15,833 bases of DNA, taken from assembly GCA_002441865.1 (NCBI GenBank), contig DJNY01000178.1, positions 4,371 through 20,203 of the forward strand, given 5' to 3'. The notes beneath the pieces were generated by a model. It worked only from the letters and a program-made list of their open reading frames with translations. It did not search any database and had not been told where the DNA came from. The translations under genes and the position numbers were made by a program. Numbering within the stretch: position 1 is the first letter of the stretch; each line of letters begins with the position of its first letter. Below are positions 7,208 through 14,585 of this stretch, in pieces. This stretch comes from Lachnospiraceae bacterium UBA6452. GTDB lineage: Bacteria > Bacillota > Clostridia > Lachnospirales > Lachnospiraceae.

Positions 7208-9160
7208 ATGACATTAGAGTACAGCATCAGCGCCGGACATCCATTTTGTATGGGTGTGATGAGCCAGACAAACGGAATCCATATCGCAATGCCTTTCCCG
7301 GAGAGCGAAGGAAAGGAATGTGGCATGATCTTATATAAAGCAGGACACGAGCTTGCCAGGATCGTTTTTCCGGAATGTTACAAAATGGGAGAGGTATATG
7401 TGCTTTTTATCAATATGCAGATGGAAGCAGATTATACCTATCTCTTTTTCAGGGGAGAAGAACGGTTTGTAGATCCTTATGCCCATATCATACGCGGCAG
7501 GGAGAAATGGGGCAGACGGAAAGAAGACAGACCACAGGCTGCATTTGCAGATGACACATTTGACTGGGAAGAGGATATGCCTCTGCGCACGCCTTATGAA
7601 GACTCCGTTTTTTATTCGCTGCATGTGCGCGGTTTTACGAAGCATCCAAGTTCACAGGTCAGTGCGCGCGGTACTTTTGCCGGTCTTGCAGAAAAAATTC
7701 CCTATTTACAGCAGCTGGGTATTACAGCTATTGAATGTATGCCTGTTTATGAATTTGATGAGATCATCCCGAATCCGGCTTATCAGGAGAGCCTGAAGCT
7801 GCGGGATAGCGGGCAGGCAGCTTATATGGAAGAACCTGCCTGGAAACAGCGTATCAATTACTGGGGCTTTGGGGACGGAGATACTTATTATATGGCACCA
7901 AAGGCGGCTTATGCGAATGATCCGCAGCACGCGGACAGAGAACTGAAGCAGCTTGTCAGGCAGCTGCATAAGAGTGGCATAGAGATCATTTTACAGATGT
8001 ACTTTTCACCACGTTATACCCAGGGGTATATCAGAGAAGTACTCCGGTACTGGGTCAGCTGTTATCATGTGGATGGCTTTCATCTGTTGGGAACGGATAT
8101 TCCGATGCGGCTTTTGGGGACAGATCCTTATTTGAAGCATACAAAGCTGATCCACGAGAATCCGGAGGCAGAAGCTGTCTATAAAGGGAAAAAACTACCG
8201 TATTACAGGAATCTTGCGTGCTATGGAGATGCATTCCGTTATGATGCCAGACGTTTCCTGAAGGGGGACGAAGGCATGCTTTCTGCTATGGCAGAGCACA
8301 TGAGACAGAACAGCAGCCTGGAGGGTGTGATCAACCATATTACAGATTACAGAGGTTTTACCCTTTTGGATCTGGTTTCTTATGACCGGAAGCATAATGA
8401 AGAAAACGGCGAAGATAACAGGGACGGCAGTGATTATAACTATAGCTGGAACTGTGGCGTAGAGGGAAGCTCGCGTAAGCGGACAATCCTGAAAATGCGT
8501 CTTGCGCAGCGCAAAAACGCGCTTGCGATGCTGTTTCTGTCACAGGGAACACCGCTTTTACTGGCCGGTGATGAAATGGGACACAGTATGCAGGGAAATA
8601 ACAATGCTTATTGCCAGGATAATAAGCTCAACTGGCTGGACTGGAAACTGCTGGATAAAGATGCTGAGCTGTTTACCTACACAAAAGAACTGATCCATTA
8701 CCGTAAAGTGCATCCGATCCTGCACAGCAGACAGACGATGCAGATCATGGACAGTCTGTCCTGCGGCTATCCGGATCTTTCCTATCATGGAGAGCAGGCA
8801 TGGTATGCACATTTTGAAAATTATTACAGACATATGGCAGTTTTGTATTGTGGTATGTATGAGAAAAAGCCGGATGGAACAGATGATGATTTTATTTATA
8901 TCATCTGGAACATGCACTGGGAAAAGCATACATTTGCATTGCCGACACTGCCACAGGATTATGTCTGGATGGTCAGCCTGACAACGAAGGAAATTCCGCT
9001 GCAGGATATGGCAGATAAAACCGGAAAGGCAGAGAAGCAGGCGGCAGCCGGGGAGACATCCGCAGAACAGCCGCGGGAGATCACGGCGCAGGGACGCAGT
9101 GTTGTTGTGCTCACAGGCAGGAAACAGGAATCAAAAAAGAAAAAGAGGCATAAAAAATGA
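7208..9160 (+). CDS. GlgX-like GH13 protein lacking catalytic residues
   Basis: The 650-residue protein is laid out like glycogen debranching enzymes of the GlgX/isoamylase type: an N-terminal beta-sandwich (about 1-125), a TIM barrel (about 130-500) and a C-terminal beta domain. GlgX hallmarks are clear: KHNEENGEDNRDG (395-407), SWNCGVEG (413-420), and a GTPLLLAGDEMG stretch followed by NNNAYCQDN (447-472). The catalytic sites are not kept. Region I (DVVxNH) reads QMYFSP (263-268). Region II (GFRFD) reads GFHLL (290-294), losing both the Arg and the Asp nucleophile. Region IV (HD before GFTL) reads Tyr381-Arg382. Only the acid/base Glu may survive, as Glu317 in KLIHEN. The frame is full length with a good ribosome binding site, so it is not a decayed gene. 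I infer a non-catalytic glycan-binding or regulatory pseudoenzyme. It overlaps the next gene by four bases (ATGA). Confidence 0.85.
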   Translation: MTLEYSISAGHPFCMGVMSQTNGIHIAMPFPESEGKECGMILYKAGHELARIVFPECYKMGEVYVLFINMQMEADYTYLFFRGEERFVDPYAHIIRGREKWGRRKEDRPQAAFADDTFDWEEDMPLRTPYEDSVFYSLHVRGFTKHPSSQVSARGTFAGLAEKIPYLQQLGITAIECMPVYEFDEIIPNPAYQESLKLRDSGQAAYMEEPAWKQRINYWGFGDGDTYYMAPKAAYANDPQHADRELKQLVRQLHKSGIEIILQMYFSPRYTQGYIREVLRYWVSCYHVDGFHLLGTDIPMRLLGTDPYLKHTKLIHENPEAEAVYKGKKLPYYRNLACYGDAFRYDARRFLKGDEGMLSAMAEHMRQNSSLEGVINHITDYRGFTLLDLVSYDRKHNEENGEDNRDGSDYNYSWNCGVEGSSRKRTILKMRLAQRKNALAMLFLSQGTPLLLAGDEMGHSMQGNNNAYCQDNKLNWLDWKLLDKDAELFTYTKELIHYRKVHPILHSRQTMQIMDSLSCGYPDLSYHGEQAWYAHFENYYRHMAVLYCGMYEKKPDGTDDDFIYIIWNMHWEKHTFALPTLPQDYVWMVSLTTKEIPLQDMADKTGKAEKQAAAGETSAEQPREITAQGRSVVVLTGRKQESKKKKRHKK

Positions 9161-9696
9161 GACCGGTCAGTCATTTTATTACGATCACACATCATAAAAT
9201 ATTGGTTATGCAGGGCTGTTTTAAAGTAGGACTTTACTGGCAGGGACTGATGCATGATCTGTCCAAATATGAACCGTCGGAATTCTGGGTAGGTGCAAAA
9301 TATTATCAGGGAACGAGAAGTCCGAATAACGCTGAACGTGAGGAAAAGGGCTATTCGAGCGCATGGCTGCATCATAAAGGCAGAAACAAACATCATTATG
9401 AATATTGGATCGATTACAGTATGCGGGAAGTAGAAGGCGGTATGTCACCGGCGCAGATGCCTGTCAGATATGTGATCGAGATGTTTATGGACAGGATTGC
9501 GGCCAGTAAGGTATACAACAAGGAAAAATATACGGATGCATCACCGCTGGAATATTATAAGCAGGGTAAGAACCGGAATCTGATCCATCCAAAGACGGCA
9601 AAGCAGCTTGAGATTCTTTTGCGTATGCTGGCATCTGAGGGAGAAGAGAAAACATTTACCTATATCAGGACGGTGATCCTGAAGCATAAGAAGTAA
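9157..9696 (+). CDS. DUF5662 family protein, HD-like histidine pattern
   Basis: A 179-residue soluble protein of a family without assigned function. Recognisable parts are HHKILVMQGC (12-21), LMHDLSKYEPSEF (31-43), and a His-rich block with His72/73 and His79/80 before YEYW. The spacing of a His in the first helix, an HD pair (33-34) and later His pairs resembles the metal-binding arrangement of HD-domain phosphohydrolases, which suggests, without proving, a metal-dependent hydrolase. The start codon overlaps the TGA of the GH13-like gene (ATGA), so the two are translated from one message. A hairpin at 9704-9747 follows the stop. Confidence 0.8.
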   Translation: MRPVSHFITITHHKILVMQGCFKVGLYWQGLMHDLSKYEPSEFWVGAKYYQGTRSPNNAEREEKGYSSAWLHHKGRNKHHYEYWIDYSMREVEGGMSPAQMPVRYVIEMFMDRIAASKVYNKEKYTDASPLEYYKQGKNRNLIHPKTAKQLEILLRMLASEGEEKTFTYIRTVILKHKK

Positions 9697-9722
9697 CAAA
9701 AATACGCTCTTTTCATACTCTA
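9696..9722 (+). promoter_or_regulatory. Candidate sigma-K (late mother-cell) promoter
   Basis: The sequence AC (9696-9697), 16 bases, then CATACTCTA (9714-9722) fits the sigma-K pattern AC-N16/17-CATANNNTA. The expected start, near 9729, lies 20-25 bases before the ATG of the Cys-rich protein. The motif is short, so chance is possible, but its position and the coat-like product fit. Confidence 0.45.
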
Positions 9723-9747
9723 ATAGTGAGAATGAAAGGAGTGTTTT
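9704..9747 (+). terminator. Hairpin: terminator for DUF5662 that also covers the next ribosome binding site
   Basis: A 13-bp stem with G-U pairs (9704-9716 with 9732-9744), plus an inner CTC/GAG pairing, is followed by a short T run (9744-9747). Its right arm includes AAGGAG (9736-9741), the ribosome binding site for the ATG at 9752. Confidence 0.6.
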
Positions 9748-9751
9748 CTAT

Positions 9752-9949
9752 ATGAACTGTATTTGGATTTTATTGTTACTTTGCTGCTGCAATAACGGAT
9801 GCGGAAACGGTGGCAGAAATGGGGAGCGCAGATGTGAATGTAATTCCTGCCAGCCGACACCACCGCCAAGACCACGTCCACGCCCACCATTTGCTCCGCA
9901 GCCGGGCTGTGGCTGCAGCGCATCGGAAATGAGTGAAGAAGAGTCTTGA
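9752..9949 (+). CDS. Small Cys/Pro-rich protein, possible spore-coat component
   Basis: A 65-residue protein. It starts with a short hydrophobic stretch (MNCIWILLLL), then CCCNNGCG, a CECNSC motif, a Pro/Arg repeat region (35-49) and a GCGC motif, and ends in an acidic tail. It has ten cysteines. Similar short proteins are common in Lachnospiraceae and are sometimes given an insect-chorion-like name because of their Cys content; their role is unknown. A Cys-rich, cross-linkable composition together with the sigma-K-like promoter suggests a spore-surface protein; this is inference. The ribosome binding site is AAGGAG with a spacing of ten bases. Reverse-strand frames across this region are shadows of its Pro/Cys codons. 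Confidence 0.75.
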   Translation: MNCIWILLLLCCCNNGCGNGGRNGERRCECNSCQPTPPPRPRPRPPFAPQPGCGCSASEMSEEES

Positions 9950-9954
9950 TACGA

Positions 9955-9988
9955 TTTTTGTGTAATAGGATTTCCTATTACACAAGAA
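9955..9988. repeat. Long near-perfect inverted repeat
   Basis: A perfect 13-bp inverted repeat (9958-9970 with 9973-9985; arm TTGTGTAATAGGA), extendable by three pairs, lies just after the Cys-rich gene. It has no T run on either strand, so it is not a typical terminator. It could protect the 3' end of an mRNA or bind a dimeric protein. Confidence 0.7.
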
Positions 9989-9993
9989 AAAGG

Positions 9994-10025
9994 AAGGCTG
10001 TCACACAATGTGTGGCAGCCTTTTA
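9994..10025. terminator. Bidirectional terminator between the Cys-rich gene and potD
   Basis: A 13-bp stem (9994-10006 with 10010-10022, one G-U pair) with an AAT loop is flanked by TTTTAT on the + strand and by CCTTTTTC on the minus strand. It can therefore end both the + strand gene and the minus-strand pot operon. Confidence 0.85.
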
Positions 10026-10079
10026 TACGCGCTTATGCGAAAAAGAAATATGTTGCAGGCGATTGCCGCCCGCACCGGA

Positions 10080-11144
10080 TCAGTCTGCGGATTTTACCTG
10101 TTTCCAGTATTCATTATACAGATTGTCGCCGTCTACGCCTAAATAATCAAATGTTTCCAGATTGCTGTACTCTGAGAAATCAGGAAATGCGATCTTGCTG
10201 TTTTTAATGTCTTCATCCTCAATGTTTGCCTGTGCAGCTGTATTCGGGGTAGAATAGGTGATATACTCAAAGTTCTTCAGTGCGATATCTTCGCGGCACA
10301 TGAAATCAATGAACTTCTCAGCATTTTCTTTATTCTTTGCATTTTTCGGAATAACCCAGGAGTCGATCCATACATTGGTGCCTTCTTTCGGGATCACATA
10401 TTCCAGATCCGGGTTTTCGCGCTGTGTGTATATAGCTTCACCGGAGTAGATCACACCGATCGCAGCTTCATTACCGATCATCTTATCACGTACCTGATCG
10501 ATGACATATGCCTGCACAAGCGGCTTCTGTTCGATCAGAGTCTGTGCGGCTTCTTTTACCTGTTCTTCATCTGTTGTGTTCATGGAATAGCCAAGTCTCT
10601 TTAAAGCAACCATGAAAGCATCACGTACGCTGTCCTGCATCAGGATATTATCTGCATATTTTTTGTCCCATAATACATCCCAGGAGTCGATCGGTTCATC
10701 AACCATTGTTTTGTTATATAAGATACCGACGGTTCCGAAGCAGTACGGAATGCTGTATTTGTTTTCCGGATCAAAGCCCTTGGACTGTTCAAAATACTGT
10801 TCGCCGATGTTCTTGACATTCGGAATATTGTCAAAATTGATCTCCGCAAGCAGATCGTTTTCGATCATTTTCTGGATCATGTAATCGGATGGGCAGACAA
10901 CGTCATAATTGCTTGTACCGGATTCTACCTTTGGGTACATGATCTCGTTTGTCTCAAATTCATCATAGACAACGTGGATGCCTGTTTCTTCTTCAAACTG
11001 GTCGAGTGTATCGGGATCGATATATTCTCCCCAGTTGTAAACAACAACCTCGCCGTTTTCGCCGGCGCTGCTTTTGCCACAACCTGTCAGACAGGCGGCA
11101 GCGGCCATGGTAAGTGCCAGTGTCAGTAATACTTTTTTCTTCAT
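10080..11144 (-). CDS. potD: Spermidine/putrescine-binding lipoprotein PotD
   Basis: The substrate-binding subunit of the PotABCD polyamine importer, anchored outside the membrane by lipid. The 354-residue protein begins with a lipoprotein signal, positive residues then a hydrophobic stretch ending in the lipobox LTGC (Cys22). The mature part is a two-lobed type of periplasmic binding protein, with VVYNWGEYIDPDTLDQFEEETG (33-54), SGTSNYDVVCPSDY (75-88) and WIDSWVIPKNAKN typical of PotD; conserved aromatic and acidic residues of this kind line the polyamine pocket in the family. The ribosome binding site GAGGAGG precedes the ATG. It is last in the operon, 27 bases after potC, and is followed by the bidirectional terminator at 9994-10025. 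Specificity between putrescine and spermidine cannot be read from the sequence. Confidence 0.95.
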   Translation of the reverse strand: MKKKVLLTLALTMAAAACLTGCGKSSAGENGEVVVYNWGEYIDPDTLDQFEEETGIHVVYDEFETNEIMYPKVESGTSNYDVVCPSDYMIQKMIENDLLAEINFDNIPNVKNIGEQYFEQSKGFDPENKYSIPYCFGTVGILYNKTMVDEPIDSWDVLWDKKYADNILMQDSVRDAFMVALKRLGYSMNTTDEEQVKEAAQTLIEQKPLVQAYVIDQVRDKMIGNEAAIGVIYSGEAIYTQRENPDLEYVIPKEGTNVWIDSWVIPKNAKNKENAEKFIDFMCREDIALKNFEYITYSTPNTAAQANIEDEDIKNSKIAFPDFSEYSNLETFDYLGVDGDNLYNEYWKQVKSAD

Positions 11145-11171
11145 GTGTTCCTCCTCATAGGTGCTTGTATT

Positions 11172-11948
11172 TTATGATGCATTGTCCTTCTTGCCGGGCT
11201 TTTTGTTAATGAACAGTAAAAGCAGCAGAACGACGACAAAGATGATCGTGGAAAGGGCATACATTTCCGGCTTGATGCCTTTTTTGACCTCTGTGTAGAT
11301 TTTGGTCGATAATGTGTCAACGCCGGGGCCTTTTGTAAAGTGGGTGATGATGAAATCATCCAGTGACATGGTAAATGCCATTAAAAATCCTGTAAAAATG
11401 CCGGGAAGCAGATCCGGGAAAACAACCTTGAAAAACGCATAAGGCTGGGATGCACCGAGATCGAGTGCTGCTTCATAGGCACTTCTGTTGACCTGCTTCA
11501 TCTTGGGCATGACACTTAATATGACATACGGGATATTAAATGTAATATGGGCCAGCAGGATCGTTGTAAAGCCGAAGGTCATTCCAAGACTCAGATAGAG
11601 CAGCATGAGAGAGATACCGGTTACGATATCCGCATTTAACATAGGAATGTTCGTTACGCCCATGAAAAATGTACGCCACACGCGGTGCATTCTGCTGATC
11701 GCGATACAAGCCATCGTTCCGATGATCGTAGCGATAAAGGCAGATAAAAAGGCGAGGAGCAGTGTGTTGTACAGTGCATCCATAATAACCTGGTTATCAA
11801 ACAGCTCGCTGTACCATTTCAGGGTAAAGCCGCCCCATTTGGCTCTGGTCTTGCTTTTGTTAAAGGATAAGACGATCAGCGTAGCGATAGGGGCATATAA
11901 AAATATGAAAATCAGAATGATATACAGCTTTGAAAAAAACTTTTTCAC
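11172..11948 (-). CDS. potC: Polyamine ABC transporter permease PotC
   Basis: One of the two membrane subunits of the polyamine importer. The 258-residue protein has about six membrane segments (roughly 8-28, 62-82, 100-118, 124-146, 180-200 and 232-247). The EAA loop, which docks on the ATPase, is seen as YEAALDLGASQPYAFFKVVF (158-177) followed by PDLLPGI. The start is a GTG (11948-11946) overlapping the potB stop as GTGA, with GGGGAGGG upstream. The overlap implies coupled translation and equal amounts of the two permeases. The C-terminus is Lys-rich and cytoplasmic. Confidence 0.94.
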   Translation of the reverse strand: MKKFFSKLYIILIFIFLYAPIATLIVLSFNKSKTRAKWGGFTLKWYSELFDNQVIMDALYNTLLLAFLSAFIATIIGTMACIAISRMHRVWRTFFMGVTNIPMLNADIVTGISLMLLYLSLGMTFGFTTILLAHITFNIPYVILSVMPKMKQVNRSAYEAALDLGASQPYAFFKVVFPDLLPGIFTGFLMAFTMSLDDFIITHFTKGPGVDTLSTKIYTEVKKGIKPEMYALSTIIFVVVLLLLLFINKKPGKKDNAS

Positions 11949-12760
11949 ATCAGACCCTCCCCATCTTTATCAAATATTGCGGTGATGATCATACTTAAAA
12001 TAATGAACAGCATCAGAACCATGGAAAGACCGCTGCCGAGGTTCCAGTTGCTTGCCTGCGTAAATTCCTGCTCGATGACATTACCGATCAGCAGGATCTT
12101 ACTGCCACCAAGGAGTGAAGAAATAACGAAGGTTGTCAGTGCAGGGACAAATACCATGGTAATACCGCTGATCACACCCGGAAGGCTCAGCGGGAAAATA
12201 ATGCGGCAGAATGTCTTGACATTATTGGCACCGAGATCTCTGGCTGCATTGATCAGATCCTGATCCATACGGGATAAGGAGTTGAAGATCGGCAGAACCA
12301 TAAACGGCAGGAAATTATATACCATACCAAGGATGATCGCAGCATTTGTATTGATGATATCCAGTGTCGGCAGTGACAAAAACCGGAGCACGGAGTTGAT
12401 CACACCGTTTTTCTCCAGAAGTGTCTGCCAGGCAAGTGTACGCAGCAGAAAGTTCATCCACATCGGTAAAATAAAGATCAGAACGATGAACTGGTTCTGG
12501 TTGACACTTTTCTTTGCCAGTATCATAGCAAGCGGATACGCAAGCAGCAGGCAGATGAGTGTACTGACCAAAGAAAGCCGGATCGAAAGAAAAAGTGCCT
12601 TGCTGTGCTCCGGCGATGTGATCGCCAGTATGTTCTGCATGGTAAAATGTCCGGCGGAATCGATAAAGCCGTAATAAAATACCATCAGGATCGGAATGAT
12701 GATAAAGGCGGCGGCCCAGATGAAGTAGGGCGTTGCCAGAAGCTTCTGTTTATTCTTCAA
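11945..12760 (-). CDS. potB: Polyamine ABC transporter permease PotB
   Basis: The second membrane subunit of the importer, 271 residues with about six membrane segments. The EAA loop reads [20 protein letters not shown] (171-190), followed by LSLPGV. I chose the TTG at 12760-12758 as start: AGGAGG lies nine bases upstream, and the product then begins [12 protein letters not shown], like other PotB proteins. The alternative ATG at 12778 adds six Arg-rich residues and has no ribosome binding site; the AGGAGG itself falls inside that extension. The gene overlaps the end of potA by 11 bases and ends in the GTGA overlap with potC. Confidence 0.93.
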   Translation of the reverse strand: MKNKQKLLATPYFIWAAAFIIIPILMVFYYGFIDSAGHFTMQNILAITSPEHSKALFLSIRLSLVSTLICLLLAYPLAMILAKKSVNQNQFIVLIFILPMWMNFLLRTLAWQTLLEKNGVINSVLRFLSLPTLDIINTNAAIILGMVYNFLPFMVLPIFNSLSRMDQDLINAARDLGANNVKTFCRIIFPLSLPGVISGITMVFVPALTTFVISSLLGGSKILLIGNVIEQEFTQASNWNLGSGLSMVLMLFIILSMIITAIFDKDGEGLM

Positions 12761-13823
12761 TGTGTACCGCCTCCTCATCTTCGGATTCAGGCTTATTCAT
12801 GATCTGGATGTTAAACGGATCCACGCTGATCGAAACCTTACTGCCGACAGGGAACATGCTTGTGGAATGTACCAGCCATTCAAAACCGCCTGCCATGACT
12901 TCCATTTCATAGTGGACACCCTTGAAGATCAGATGGGAGACAACCCCGTCTAAAGTGCCTGCGCCTTCTTCTTTTAAGATCACGTCTTCCGGACGGATCA
13001 CAACGTCGACCGGTTTGTTCTCACCAAAGCCTGTATCGACGCAGTCCCATTTCCTGCCGAGGAAGGAGACCAGCTTATCGTGGATCATAACCGAATCAAT
13101 GATATTGCTGTCTCCGATAAAGTCTGCAACAAAGGCATTTTCCGGCTCGTTGTAGATACTTTCCGGTGTTCCGATCTGCTGGATATAGCCCTGGTTCATG
13201 ACAACGATCGTATCTGACATGGTCAGTGCTTCCTCCTGATCATGTGTGACATAGATAAAGGTAATGCCAAGCTCGTTTTTCAGACGGATCAGCTCATACT
13301 GCATATCCTGTCTGAGCTTCAGATCCAGCGCACCGAGCGGCTCATCTAAAAGCAGGAGCTTCGGCTCATTGACGATCGCACGCGCGATGGCGATTCGTTG
13401 CTGCTGCCCACCGGATAACTGGTTCGGCATTCTTTTTTCATAACCGTCAAGGTTGACCAGCTTCAGAGCATATTTGATCTTGTCATCGATATAAGATTTG
13501 CTTTTGTTTTTGATCTTCAGACCAAAAGCAATGTTTTCTGCAATGTTCATATGCGGAAAGAGTGCGTATTTCTGGAAAACAGTATTGAGCTGTCTTTTGT
13601 TGGGCGGAAGAGAAGTGATATCCTCTCCGTTGAATAACACTTTACCGCTGTCCGGTGTTTCAAAACCGCCGATGATACGCAGGGTCGTTGTTTTGCCGCA
13701 GCCACTCGGCCCTAAAAGGGTCAGGAATTCATTCTCGCGGATGTATAAATCCAGATCGTCAAGAACCATTGTGTTGTCAAAAGATTTATTGATGCCGATT
13801 AGATCGATCAGTCTGTTACTCAT
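12750..13823 (-). CDS. potA: Polyamine ABC transporter ATPase PotA
   Basis: The cytoplasmic ATPase that drives polyamine import. The 357-residue protein has a nucleotide-binding domain with Walker A GPSGCGKT (38-45), Q-loop Gln84, signature LSGGQQQ (136-142), Walker B LLLLDE (156-161), D-loop GALD and H-loop His194. A C-terminal TOBE domain (about 240-345), which in the family serves regulation, contains VVIRPEDV. The acidic tail [12 protein letters not shown] is encoded by the DNA that also holds the potB ribosome binding site. AGGAGG lies six bases before the ATG. The gene is 26 bases downstream of the regulator gene in the same orientation, so the regulator and transporter form one operon. 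Confidence 0.96.
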   Translation of the reverse strand: MSNRLIDLIGINKSFDNTMVLDDLDLYIRENEFLTLLGPSGCGKTTTLRIIGGFETPDSGKVLFNGEDITSLPPNKRQLNTVFQKYALFPHMNIAENIAFGLKIKNKSKSYIDDKIKYALKLVNLDGYEKRMPNQLSGGQQQRIAIARAIVNEPKLLLLDEPLGALDLKLRQDMQYELIRLKNELGITFIYVTHDQEEALTMSDTIVVMNQGYIQQIGTPESIYNEPENAFVADFIGDSNIIDSVMIHDKLVSFLGRKWDCVDTGFGENKPVDVVIRPEDVILKEEGAGTLDGVVSHLIFKGVHYEMEVMAGGFEWLVHSTSMFPVGSKVSISVDPFNIQIMNKPESEDEEAVHIEE

Positions 13824-13849
13824 TTGTATCCTCCTTATGCAGTGCGTTG

Positions 13850-14386
13850 TTAAAAGCTTGGCGGGCTTGTGACCCAGATCACAACAGCACCGTGTTTGCC
13901 GGCTTCCAGATAATGTTTTTTGGAAGGCGTAAAATAAAAAGCATCACCCTTTTTTGCCTGATGTACTTTTTGCCCGAGATGAATTTTGACCTGACCGCTC
14001 AGTACATAGCCGAATTCTTCCCCTTCATGCGGCAGATCGGGATAAATGGAACCGTAAGGCTCCAATGTCAGCCGGATCGGTTCCATTTCGTTTTTCTGTG
14101 CATTTGGAATGATCCATTCTATTTTATTGTGAAGCTCGTCATCCTTCTTTTCAAAAAAATCATCCTTTGTAAAGACGATCTGGGAATCTTCTTCTTCATT
14201 AAAAAATTCTTTCAGATCCGTACCGAGACACTGCAGGATGTCTGTCAGTGTCGAGATGGAAGGAGAGGTCAGATTACGTTCCAGCTGGGAGATAAATCCC
14301 TTGGAAAGCTCTGCCCGGTCGGCAAGCTCCTCCTGCGTCAATGATTTCTGAATGCGAAGCTCCTTCAGCTTCAGTCCGATATCCAT
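13850..14386 (-). CDS. XRE-family HTH regulator with C-terminal cupin (PuuR-like)
   Basis: A 178-residue DNA-binding regulator. Residues 5-61 form an XRE-type helix-turn-helix ([21 protein letters not shown], 16-36), and residues about 105-172 form a small cupin barrel ([20 protein letters not shown], then [13 protein letters not shown]). This architecture is that of PuuR-type polyamine-responsive regulators. Being first gene of the pot operon suggests that it represses its own operon, with the cupin sensing a polyamine or related ligand; this is inference. The start is the ATG at 14386-14384, because AAGGAG lies seven bases upstream; an in-frame ATG at 14404 has no ribosome binding site. The palindromic sites at 14440-14466 are its likely operators. 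Confidence 0.92.
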   Translation of the reverse strand: MDIGLKLKELRIQKSLTQEELADRAELSKGFISQLERNLTSPSISTLTDILQCLGTDLKEFFNEEEDSQIVFTKDDFFEKKDDELHNKIEWIIPNAQKNEMEPIRLTLEPYGSIYPDLPHEGEEFGYVLSGQVKIHLGQKVHQAKKGDAFYFTPSKKHYLEAGKHGAVVIWVTSPPSF

Positions 14387-14439
14387 AAAAAGCTCCTTTG
14401 CCATGTTATGTAAAATCCATGTAAAAAATAACAGTTAAA

Positions 14440-14466
14440 TAAACTTCAAGTTTAGTTTTGCTAAAC
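14440..14466. promoter_or_regulatory. Putative operators of the XRE-cupin regulator
   Basis: Two overlapping palindromes share one half-site: TAAACTT-C-AAGTTTA (14440-14454) and GTTTAG-TTTTG-CTAAAC (14450-14466). They lie just downstream of the predicted start of the pot operon transcript (near 14472), where a bound repressor would block transcription. The assignment is by position and symmetry. Confidence 0.6.
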
Positions 14467-14478
14467 AATCCGATATTC

Positions 14479-14506
14479 ATTATACGGTATCGCGTCTAAA
14501 TGTCAA
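14479..14506 (-). promoter_or_regulatory. Consensus sigma-A promoter of the regulator-potABCD operon
   Basis: On the minus strand, TTGACA (14506-14501), a 16-bp spacer and TATAAT (14484-14479): both boxes match consensus. The start is expected near 14472. Such a strong core promoter suits control by a repressor. Confidence 0.8.
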
Positions 14507-14514
14507 TCTTTTTC

Positions 14515-14543
14515 TTAACAAAAAAGAGAGATTATGGTAAGAT
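14515..14543 (+). promoter_or_regulatory. Sigma-A promoter of the lactonase-family gene
   Basis: TTAACA (14515-14520), a 17-bp spacer and TAAGAT (14538-14543) with TG one base upstream (extended -10). Its -35 box is only eight bases from the -35 box of the opposing pot promoter. Confidence 0.65.
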
Positions 14544-14585
14544 ATTTTTAATGAATTTACGATTGCGGAAAACGGAGGTCTATCG

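Noticed and set aside
9748..10008. Minus-strand frame rich in Gly and Ser opposite the Cys-rich gene
   Set aside because: It is the reverse reading of Pro and Cys codons; the + strand has the ribosome binding site, promoter-like motif and recognisable composition.
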